Shown here: positions 14,952 to 20,586 of the stretch, piece after piece
Layout of the letters: each line of letters starts with the position of its first letter
How positions within the stretch are numbered: the first letter of the stretch is position 1
Source of the DNA: Candidatus Methanolliviera sp. GoM_asphalt
Lineage (GTDB): Archaea > Halobacteriota > Methanoliparia > Methanoliparales > Methanoliparaceae
Assembly: GCA_902158745.1 (NCBI GenBank)
Contig: CABGHH010000010.1
Span: forward strand, 1-20,586
Direction: 5' to 3'
Length of the DNA stretch: 20,586 nucleotides
Notes under the pieces: generated by a model
Database searches by the model: none
The model's input: only the letters and a program-made list of their open reading frames with translations
What the model was told of the DNA's origin: nothing
Made by a program: the position numbers and the translations under genes

Positions 14952-15336
14952 TCAATTTTATGATCTTCTTGCTCCATGCGAGCGCCTTTTCAACTTCTTC
15001 TCTATCATCATAATAATGAGCCGGGATCTCTCCGGGCAATCCGTTTGGATAGCGTGTTGGAATGTAATAATCATCTAGCCTTTTTGCACCCATAAGAGGT
15101 TTAAAATCCGGATCAAGTGATATTGCTATTTTTAATAGTACAGCAACAGAATGGGAAAATATTGGTTCTTCCTCCTTCAAATAGATGAATGCCTTCAATG
15201 CTTTTTCTGTACTTTGCTGACAGAGAAAGAGAGAAAGATAGAATCTTCCTGCTTTCATCAAATCAGAAGCATCTTTAAATTCCTCTCCAGCCTGTGTCAA
15301 CCACCTCATTGCTTCTCCCTCAGGATCTTTTCTCAT
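14929..15336 (-). CDS. HEPN domain protein (COG2250 type), partner of MNT
   Basis: A 135-residue protein with the HEPN pattern: W-L-x-x-A-x-E-E-F-K-D-A near the start, LFLCQQSTEKALKAFIYL (about 35-52), then a conserved His in IFSHSVAVLL, and the late segment YYIPTRYPNGLPGEIPAHYY followed by an acidic helix, as in COG2250 proteins. The R-x(4-6)-H ribonuclease motif of toxic HepT-type HEPN proteins is not visible, so it may not be an RNase toxin. Its start overlaps the end of the upstream nucleotidyltransferase gene by 17 nt, the standard HEPN/MNT arrangement. Such pairs act as toxin-antitoxin or nucleotide-transfer modules. The role here is inferred from family only. Confidence 0.85.
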   Translation of the reverse strand: MRKDPEGEAMRWLTQAGEEFKDASDLMKAGRFYLSLFLCQQSTEKALKAFIYLKEEEPIFSHSVAVLLKIAISLDPDFKPLMGAKRLDDYYIPTRYPNGLPGEIPAHYYDDREEVEKALAWSKKIIKLISEKMEV

Positions 15337-15679
15337 ATATTACACTTCCCGTTTTTAGTGCATCTCTTAGAAATCTACTCAAAGGAATTGTCCTTTCCAG
15401 TTCATCCTCTGTATATGCAATGATGTCACAATCAACCTCTCTATCTACCTCATCATAGATCTTCTCCATCCATCCCCTTCCCGTTCTCGTCGGCGGCATC
15501 ACACAGATGATATCAAGATCGCTCCGGCTCGTAATATCCTCACGAGTATATGATCCAAATAATATTATTTTAATGGCATCCATATCTATGAGTTTTTTCC
15601 TGATCTTTTTAAGTTCTCTTTCAAGCACCTTTCTTCGTATCTCCTTTTTTGCCCTAATCTTTTGTAAGGTAATGGCCAT
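15320..15679 (-). CDS. Minimal nucleotidyltransferase (MNT) partner of HEPN protein
   Basis: A 119-residue Pol-beta superfamily nucleotidyltransferase. After a basic helix come IILFGSYTREDITSRSDLDIICV, with Gly42-Ser43 and metal-binding Asp54 and Asp56, and a third acidic strand EVDCDII (81-87), so the active site looks complete. In characterised pairs MntA modifies and silences the HEPN partner with AMP groups. Whether this pair does so is inference, because the HEPN partner lacks the usual RNase motif. ATG 15679 is preceded by GAGAGGT about 11 nt upstream. It overlaps the HEPN gene by 17 nt. A separate, truncated MNT core lies on the plus strand at about 14850-14919. Confidence 0.87.
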   Translation of the reverse strand: MAITLQKIRAKKEIRRKVLERELKKIRKKLIDMDAIKIILFGSYTREDITSRSDLDIICVMPPTRTGRGWMEKIYDEVDREVDCDIIAYTEDELERTIPLSRFLRDALKTGSVIYEKRS

Positions 15680-15942
15680 TTTTACTTCAACCTCTCTTCG
15701 GTTCGGCGCCTTCCAGTTTACACCATAAGGTTTTAGATTCTTACTTATAATCTACCATCCTCTAAAAGTTCTTATCGATCAAGTCTATCTTCCATATCTA
15801 ATATCACACTTCCGTATCTAATATCACACATTTATGGTATTTATAGACTTGCCGTCTATCTTCGTCCGCGTCGATCTCGATGCGCCCGTTAGAAACGCGT
15901 AGAAGAGATAGCAATAATTATAAAAATTATTTGAGTTACATA
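15680..15942. other. Non-coding interval upstream of MNT
   Basis: About 260 nt upstream of the MNT gene. It contains the 20-bp tandem repeat (15791-15830) and a small inverted repeat ATAGAC-ttgcc-GTCTAT (15843-15859). A 36-codon minus-strand frame (ending near 15807) can be read but has no ribosome binding site or recognisable content. No convincing gene. Confidence 0.5.
15791..15830. repeat. Two-copy 20-bp tandem repeat
   Basis: TCCATATCTAATATCACACT is followed directly by TCCGTATCTAATATCACACA, so 18 of 20 positions match. It lies about 110-150 nt upstream of the MNT start codon. It could be an operator pair or a replication-slippage product. Confidence 0.8.
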
Positions 15943-16076
15943 CTTGAATGAGAATAAGAAGGCGCTCGAGATTATGAGAGCAAAGACGCTCAGGAGCGGG
16001 ATTGGGCTTTAGATAAAGATTTTGGGAAAAATTTTAACGAAGACGGGGAAGATAAGATGTCTGGAAAGATCTTTTA
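15943..16076 (+). repeat. Direct repeat copy 3: duplicated luxE-like 3' end plus downstream flank
   Basis: This nearly repeats 14495-14631. It encodes L-N-E-N-K-K-A-L-E-I-M-R-A-K-T-L-R-S-G-I-G-L-stop (TAG at 16010-16012) and then the same 64 nt of non-coding DNA. Relative to copy 1 it has about nine substitutions and one lost ATG triplet. No luxE body precedes it. Copies 1 and 3 flank, as direct repeats, the 1.3-kb block holding the chimeric ORF and HEPN/MNT. Confidence 0.85.
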
Positions 16077-16169
16077 GATCTTTGAACAGATTGAAAGGGT
16101 TTATGGAAGTAGTTGATGAATATATTAAACCTTTTGCATAATTAACCTTTTATAGCACTAAACGCATAT

Positions 16170-16458
16170 TTATTCCTTGGGATAGGACAATATGATGAAT
16201 TATACCTTGCTCTCCATGTAAAGAGAAAGAGGGGTAAAGTTCTTGAGAAGAAGGATAAAAGATACAATAAGAAGCTCAATAGAACGAGAGTGGTCGAATG
16301 AACACGCGATCGGAAGGATGAAGAAGTTCAAGATCAGGGGGAGTATATTCAGGAATAGGCTCAGGAGATACGACGATATGACGTCGATCGTCTCCGGGTT
16401 GATCAATTTCAGGGCGATGATGTCTTCAGGATTTGATTTGAACGAATTTGTTGCCTGA
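16170..16458 (+). pseudogene. IS5-like DDE transposase, C-terminal remnant with frameshift
   Basis: One frame reads FLGIGQYDELYLALHVKRKR followed by GKVLEKKDKRYNKKLNRTRVVE, the stretch between the second Asp and the catalytic Glu of IS5-group transposases. About base 16296 the homology moves to the frame NEHAIGRMKKFKIRG, RNRLRRYDDMTSIVSGLINF, ending at TGA 16456-16458. The usual arrangement is R-V-x-V-E-H-x-I-G-R-x-K, so one extra nucleotide near GTGGTCGAATGAACAC explains the shift. The N-terminal half and both IS ends are missing, so the element is dead. The 71-residue frame starting at ATG 16243 is an artefact of the shift. Confidence 0.75.
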
Positions 16459-16674
16459 GTAAATGGAAGTCGGATCAGTCATGAGTATGGGTCTTCTGTA
16501 ATTATGCAAGAAGTTTATTCTAGATGGAATACATACCAAAATGATGAACATTGATTCTCCTCTCTATGAAGAACTCTCAAGGAAAAGCCTATTGCCGATT
16601 TCGTTTATGAGCAAGATTTCCCGATCTGATCACTTCATATTGAGAGATGGATGATAAAGACGCATTTACCAATA
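16459..16674. other. Interval between IS remnant and luxE-like paralog 2
   Basis: About 215 nt with no recognisable gene on either strand. An 8-bp inverted repeat, TAAAGACG (16655-16662) with CGTCTTTA (16680-16687), straddles the stop codon of the paralog and could be part of its 3' end. It lacks a convincing U tract. Confidence 0.4.
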
Positions 16675-18057
16675 TTAGTCGTCTTTAGTCGGCTTTATCT
16701 CATCTCCGAATCTATAACCTACTCCTATCCTGATCACATCTTTCACCCTGAATTTTTCTAATAGGTCTATGCTCTCGCCGCTCAGAAGCTGCTGCACCTT
16801 TAAAGCACAGCTTCTCAACTCAGCTTTTTCAGCTCTTCCTTTGAATTCTATATCCTGTGAACTCCTTCCACACGCGGGACACTCATAAATATCTGTGATC
16901 TTCACGATATCATCGGTGATGATGAACGCCGGATATGAGTTCATCGTTGGGTCCCAGACGCTCAGTAATCCTTCTTCTCCGTATTCTTGGACCTCCAATG
17001 TATCTGGATCTCTCGTGACGGCGATCGGCGCCTGAGTGACCACATGCATTCTTTTCTCCGGGCATAACGCATCAACTGCACCAAAGTTTGCCTCACCAAA
17101 TCCATAGGTATCGATTATCCAATCTCTGTTGATGCCAAAATACTCTTCTACCCTTTTTTCAAACTTATCTTTGTCCACCTTCTTCCCTTCCAATGTCTTC
17201 CAGCCACCGTTCAATACCATCACACACAAATTTTTACCTGTTGGATCCAATTCGAGTCTCTCTCCAGATTCATCCATATAATCCATCAATGCCCCGATGA
17301 TGTAGGGAAACGCCCAGAAGACCATCATCTTGTTCTCTTTATTTCTCTCCTTTATATCTTCTAACGTCTTTTTGGGATCGAACTCAAAATTTTTTAGGCG
17401 GAAATAATGATGCACTCCGATCAGATCAGAGAGAGATAAGGGAAACTTTAGTAATTGCACCAACCACGTTGAACTCTCTTCCCATGTCGGCGTAAATAGT
17501 TCAAGAGCACAGTTCTTTAGTGCATAATCAACGGTTTCTCTGGGAGTTATCTCCAGTTTCTTTGCCGCACGAGGCAGGTAAACATTAATCAAAAGTCTTA
17601 TAGACAATTCGGCCACTTTCACCATCGAGGGCATATCCCGCGGGAGATAAGCAGGATCGCCGGTAATTCCAGACGTCGTAACCACACCAATCATCCTGTC
17701 GATAGGAACGCTCAAAATCCCACCTTTTTTAAACGTCTCCGCTGGTATCTGTGGTATTATATCAATCACATCTTCGAAACCTCGTATGTCATCGGGTATT
17801 ACACCAACATCTTTGCAATAATTTCTATAAAAACTGCAATCATTGTAGTGATGTATGAACGATTGTTTTACTGCTTTAAATTGTAATTCTCTAATCTCCT
17901 CTCGTTCCACGTGTCCATATCTTGGGTGTGTACAGATTTGAGTTATATAATCTCCTCTCCTCTTTGCTAATATATATCTCTGGTCTAACGCCGCAGTTGA
18001 GATCTTCTCAACGGGAAACGACGATATGAGATTTCTTAGATTCTTCCTCTCATTCAT
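16675..18057 (-). CDS. LuxE-like acyl-protein synthetase (adenylate-forming), paralog 2
   Basis: A 460-residue paralog of the protein at 13218-14567, collinear throughout: SFIHHYNDCSFYRNYCKD (66-83), IPQIPAETFKKG (102-112), TTSGITGDPAYLPRD (127-141), NGGWK (283-287), DTYGFGEAN (316-324), SVWDPTM (366-372), TDDIVKI, CPAC (393-396) and GRAEKAELRSCALK (407-420). It differs in the phosphate loop (SGITGD for SGTSGS) and in a longer C-terminus (GVGYRFGDEIKPTKDD) where paralog 1 ends at GIGF. The CxxC pair and the following Cys are kept. It is on the opposite strand to paralog 1. No strong ribosome binding site precedes the ATG (tagtggtttgtt). Substrate unknown, and no reductase partner is in the window. 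It is separated by 127 nt from the PEBP gene, which points the same way. Confidence 0.85.
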   Translation of the reverse strand: MNERKNLRNLISSFPVEKISTAALDQRYILAKRRGDYITQICTHPRYGHVEREEIRELQFKAVKQSFIHHYNDCSFYRNYCKDVGVIPDDIRGFEDVIDIIPQIPAETFKKGGILSVPIDRMIGVVTTSGITGDPAYLPRDMPSMVKVAELSIRLLINVYLPRAAKKLEITPRETVDYALKNCALELFTPTWEESSTWLVQLLKFPLSLSDLIGVHHYFRLKNFEFDPKKTLEDIKERNKENKMMVFWAFPYIIGALMDYMDESGERLELDPTGKNLCVMVLNGGWKTLEGKKVDKDKFEKRVEEYFGINRDWIIDTYGFGEANFGAVDALCPEKRMHVVTQAPIAVTRDPDTLEVQEYGEEGLLSVWDPTMNSYPAFIITDDIVKITDIYECPACGRSSQDIEFKGRAEKAELRSCALKVQQLLSGESIDLLEKFRVKDVIRIGVGYRFGDEIKPTKDD

Positions 18058-18184
18058 AACAAACCACTAAACTATCTTCATTGCCGGCAAAATCGCCATT
18101 AATTTGAAATCTCTCCTGTTCGTCTCTTTTAACTCAATCACCAATCTATTAGAGACGATCTCTTAAACTTAGATAAAATATATC

Positions 18185-18637
18185 TTAGCGATAAAGCCCT
18201 CTCAAAAGCGCCTCTTGAATTATATGGTCCTTCATCGCCTTCTCCAACATTTTCTTTGTAGATCCGGGCTTTAGATCGATCATTGCATCCAATACGTAAA
18301 GTTTAAAACGATACGTATGTGTGCCGGATGGTGGACATGGACCCATGTATCCGATTGTTCCCGCAGTATTCGCACCCTGAACCGCATTTCCCAAGACGTC
18401 TTCTTCGTTAGGAACGCCTTCTTCTATCTTACTCATGCTTGGATCGATGTTCCAGATCACCCAGTGATCCCAGATCCCCATAGGCGCATCAGGATCGTCC
18501 ATCATGATTGCCATGCTCTTTGCTTTCGGATCAACACCCTCTATTTTCAACGGCGGCGATATATTTAGACCATCGCATGTGTACCTTGCCTGAATCTTTT
18601 CACCATCCTCAAATACACTCAAGAACATCAATCTCAT
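18185..18637 (-). CDS. PEBP / YbhB-YbcL family protein
   Basis: A 150-residue phosphatidylethanolamine-binding-protein family member of the short prokaryotic type. Family marks are IQARYTCDGLNISPPL near the start, MAIMMDDPDAPMGIWDHWVIWNID (D-P-D-A-P and the W-x-H-W-V pocket), then GYMGPCPPSGTHTYRFKLYVLD (GPCPPSG-x-H). No signal peptide is seen, so it is presumed cytosolic. Biological role in prokaryotes is not settled. AAGGAGAC lies about 8-10 nt before the chosen ATG. Upstream AT-rich sequence (minus strand GGATATAAAG near 18670-18679) may be the TATA box. It is divergent from the AIM24-like gene. Confidence 0.95.
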   Translation of the reverse strand: MRLMFLSVFEDGEKIQARYTCDGLNISPPLKIEGVDPKAKSMAIMMDDPDAPMGIWDHWVIWNIDPSMSKIEEGVPNEEDVLGNAVQGANTAGTIGYMGPCPPSGTHTYRFKLYVLDAMIDLKPGSTKKMLEKAMKDHIIQEALLRGLYR

Positions 18638-18730
18638 ATCATTTGTCTCCTTCTTTTTACTCCCTTATTCTTTATATCCCTTTTGAATATTTATATTTAT
18701 CCTATAAATCTAGCGGGGAAGATAGGAAAT

Positions 18731-18740
18731 ATTTTTATAC
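18731..18740 (+). promoter_or_regulatory. TATA box of the AIM24-like gene
   Basis: GGAAAT followed by ATTTTTATAC resembles BRE plus TATA. The expected transcription start is near 18762, about 10 nt before ATG 18773. Confidence 0.45.
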
Positions 18741-18772
18741 TATATCAGCATGAAAATAAAAAAGAAGAGAAG

Positions 18773-19498
18773 ATGAAATATGAAATAATAGGCGACAATC
18801 TTCAGATGGTTGTTGTGAATATTTCCGCTAGTGAGATGGTCTATGGTGAGGCAGGCGCGATGATCTATATGAGCGACAACATGGGGATGAACGCAGAGGT
18901 AAAGGGAGGACTTTTGAAGGGGATTAAGCGAAAATTTGCTGGAGAGACGTTCTTCATGACTGAGTTTAGGCCAAATGGGGGTGATGGATTCGTTGCATTT
19001 GCTGGAAATGCGCCAGGGAGAATAAAACCAATTACGATTAGTGGCAACGAATTCTTTGCACAGAAGGACGCATTCTTGTGCGCTCAAGATGGTATCGATC
19101 TTGACATTGCCTTTACGAAGAAGCTGGGAGCTGGGCTCTTTGGGGGTGAGGGATTCATTTTAGAGCGTCTTGGTGGGAGTGGAACTGCATTCATTCATGC
19201 ATGTGGGGACTTTGTTGAGATGGATCTTTCGCAGGGAGAAGTTGTGAAGGTTGATACTGGCTCCGTGGTTGGATTTGATAGCACAGTGGATTATGGTATT
19301 GAGCGCGCAGGAAACGCGAAGAGCATGATCTTTGGAGGAGAAGGAATCTTTTTGACTACTTTAAGAGGTCCCGGGCATATAATCTTGCAATCGATGACGG
19401 TTGCAAACTTGGCGGCGGCACTCAGACCTTACCTGTCATCTGGGACATCTGGAAGAGGTGGTTCTCCATTAAGCATTGGAGGGCTGTTTGGAGATTGA
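18773..19498 (+). CDS. AIM24 / TIGR00266 family protein
   Basis: A 241-residue beta-rich protein of the AIM24/TIGR00266 family, starting MKYEIIGDNLQMVVVNI. Typical parts are the E-M-V-Y-G-E-A-G-A-M-I-Y-M segment, glycine-rich GGLLKGIKRKFAGETFF, the I-x-G-N-E-F-F-A-Q-K-D-A-F-L-C turn, GLFGGEGFILERLGGSGTAFI, the V-D-T-G-S-V-V-G-F-D strand, and a Gly/Ser-rich C-terminal tail (SSGTSGRGGSPLSIGGLFGD). The frame extends 30 codons further upstream, but that part overlaps the promoter and is not conserved-looking. Function in prokaryotes is unknown, and the yeast homolog is mitochondrial. No membrane segment is seen. Confidence 0.93.
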   Translation: MKYEIIGDNLQMVVVNISASEMVYGEAGAMIYMSDNMGMNAEVKGGLLKGIKRKFAGETFFMTEFRPNGGDGFVAFAGNAPGRIKPITISGNEFFAQKDAFLCAQDGIDLDIAFTKKLGAGLFGGEGFILERLGGSGTAFIHACGDFVEMDLSQGEVVKVDTGSVVGFDSTVDYGIERAGNAKSMIFGGEGIFLTTLRGPGHIILQSMTVANLAAALRPYLSSGTSGRGGSPLSIGGLFGD

Positions 19499-19719
19499 AA
19501 TAACTCATCTACACACAACTTCTTTTCGCCTTATCAACTTAAAACTTTCTCTAATACCTCCATACTTCTCATTGATCCAATATTCATTTTATTCAACCCC
19601 TCAGATCCAATATTCTCAAATACACGATTTAACTTACTTTCAATCTCAAACACACATTTTGGTGGGTTCTTCCACAACAAGTAAGCCGATAACTCTTCCA
19701 ACACGTCTTTAAAGTGCTT

Positions 19720-19779
19720 AAAAATCTTCGATTTTTGGCATCCCAAAAATCCTTCGGATTTTTGATGACTCATATCATC
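19720..19779. repeat. Palindromic hairpin group A inside the transposase frame
   Basis: AAAAATC-ttc-GATTTTT (19720-19736) is followed by CAAAAATCC-ttc-GGATTTTTG (19744-19764) and a weaker GATGA...TCATC (19764-19779). On the transposase strand they encode roughly S-H-Q-K-S-E-G-F-L-G-C-Q-K-S-K-I-F with no stop. The first hairpin and its flank (GTGCT) resemble the reverse complement of the fourth hairpin upstream of tRNA-Val. Confidence 0.75.
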
Positions 19780-19975
19780 GAAGAATAATCGAAGATACTG
19801 TACGATGTTATAGACCAGAGATACCATAAAGAAATATCCGTAATTGCTCTCCTTTTTACAAAAATAGCTTCCTTCAATATCTAAAAGAGATTTTAATTCC
19901 TTGTTAGTCTGTTCGATATAAGATCTCTCCTTATACTTCTTTATAATCGTTTCTGGCTTGCTTTTGAGCGATGCG

Positions 19976-20018
19976 GGCGAATCTTTGATTCGCCGCCATG
20001 AAAATCGAAGATTTTCAT
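19976..20018. repeat. Palindromic hairpin group B inside the transposase frame
   Basis: GGCGAATC-ttt-GATTCGCC (19976-19994) is followed 3 nt later by ATGAAAATC-gaa-GATTTTCAT (19998-20018). Both stems are perfect and both loops are 3 nt. The pair is homologous to hairpins two and three of the group at 698-785. On the transposase strand it encodes roughly Y-E-N-L-R-F-S-W-R-R-I-K-D-S-P without a stop. Confidence 0.8.
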
Positions 20019-20586
20019 ATGTTGTAAAGAGCGGTATGAAGTCATCATATCCTTCACCCCTGATCAAAAACAGATTTCCAGCGGTTCTTTGCCAAATACA
20101 CCTTTTGAATACGTAGATAATGTAATTTTCACCGTCTATCTCTCTTCTGATTGGCTTAATACACTTTAATATGTCTTCCTTTCTAAATCTATTCCCAAAC
20201 ATTCTTACGACAAAATTTGAATTCAATCTTGTGATGACCTTTACGCCATTATCCCTTGCTCCTCTTATATTTTTGCCAGATTTTAAACCTCCATCTCTTG
20301 AGAATATGAGCCAACCCCCCTTTTTATCCTTTTTTTTATCAGCTCTACGATCTCTTCCGGCTTCGTCTTGTGTCTTTTATTGTGGTTGATGATCTTGAGA
20401 TTCTCGATGAAGCTCAAGCCTTTCCTTTATATCGCCTTGTCGTGAGTAGGAGGTCCTGTAATAACTCATAACTTCTATTAACGTAATTTTTGATCTTTTT
20501 TGTGCTTAAAAATCTATCTTTCCTCTCCTTCTCAAATAGGTCGCATCGGTTATGCTCGTATTTGACGTTATGGCAAAGAGGAAGTC

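Larger units (their letters stand above)
19534..20586 (-). pseudogene. IS4-family DDE transposase, frameshifted and running off the window
   Basis: The protein reads across three frames. First is L-P-L-C-H-N-V-K...KYEHNRCDLFEKERK...LLTTRRYKGK. Then, after a -1 shift near 20416-20421, GLSFIENLKIINHNKRHK and KTKPEEIVELIKKRIKRG. Then, after a second -1 shift in the G6 run at 20315-20320, GWLIFSRDGGLKSG through to the stop at 19534. The last part contains YKERSYIEQTNKELK, an exact Y-x2-R-x3-E-x6-K signature of IS4-type transposases with the catalytic Glu. Each break would be repaired by one extra G. Two hairpin groups (19720-19779, 19976-20018) lie inside the last frame and do not interrupt it. 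The N-terminus lies outside. It is either a dead element or, less likely, one hit by sequence errors. Confidence 0.85.

Noticed and set aside
15807..15925. 36-codon minus-strand ORF upstream of MNT
   Set aside because: No ribosome binding site, only a TTG start, and no recognisable sequence. Its end overlaps the tandem repeat.
16243..16458. Independent 71-residue protein
   Set aside because: It is the C-terminal part of a frameshifted IS5-like transposase whose preceding residues continue in another frame.
20315..20320. Programmed -1 frameshift in the transposase
   Set aside because: The G6 run could slip, but a second unrelated break of the same kind lies upstream and no classic slippery heptamer is seen. 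Decay or error is simpler.

Overview
The window looks like chromosomal DNA from a euryarchaeon (broad sense, Methanomicrobia / Syntropharchaeia-like). The evidence is a family D DNA polymerase (both subunits, the large one carrying an intein), archaeal aIF1/SUI1, an archaeal signal peptidase with a Ser/His/Asp pattern, archaeal SMC and ScpA, tRNAs without an encoded CCA, TATA/BRE-like promoters close to start codons, and a small basic protein resembling methanogen DUF5350. The exact lineage is inference. A relative of methanogens or alkane oxidisers would fit but is not proven.

Layout. Bases 1-692 hold the 3' part of a cheW gene overlapping a small membrane-anchored OB-fold-like protein. Bases 693-828 hold four back-to-back short hairpins and then a promoter. 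Next come tRNA-Val(GAC) and tRNA-Phe(GAA), 3 nt apart and ending in an oligo-T tract. On the minus strand follow polB (DP2, with a 494-residue homing-endonuclease intein immediately before the catalytic DGDED) and polC (DP1), overlapping at ATGA. Divergent from polC are a type I signal peptidase, then smc and scpA, which abut directly. Bases 12157-12692 (minus) carry aIF1 and a 57-residue basic protein. Together this is a core block for replication, chromosome organisation, secretion and translation.

From about 12.7 kb the region changes character. It has two LuxE-like acyl-protein synthetase (adenylating) paralogs, 13218-14567 (+) and 16675-18057 (-). Between them is a scrambled interval with extra copies of the luxE 3' end, a chimeric DUF2283/nucleotidyltransferase mini-ORF, an intact HEPN/MNT pair, a 20-bp tandem repeat and an IS5-like transposase remnant. 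The right end has a PEBP/YbhB-type protein, a TIGR00266/AIM24 protein, and an IS4-family transposase broken by two frameshifts and running off the window.

The least expected signal is a family of short palindromic hairpins (3-nt loops, core ATC-NNN-GAT) that occur in adjacent groups. One group lies upstream of the tRNA operon. Two groups lie inside the coding frame of the degraded IS4 transposase, where they keep the frame open. Two of the groups are homologous to each other over about 45 nt, with differences concentrated in stems and loops and pairing preserved. This resembles the palindromic elements that invade genes in Rickettsia, here in an archaeon.
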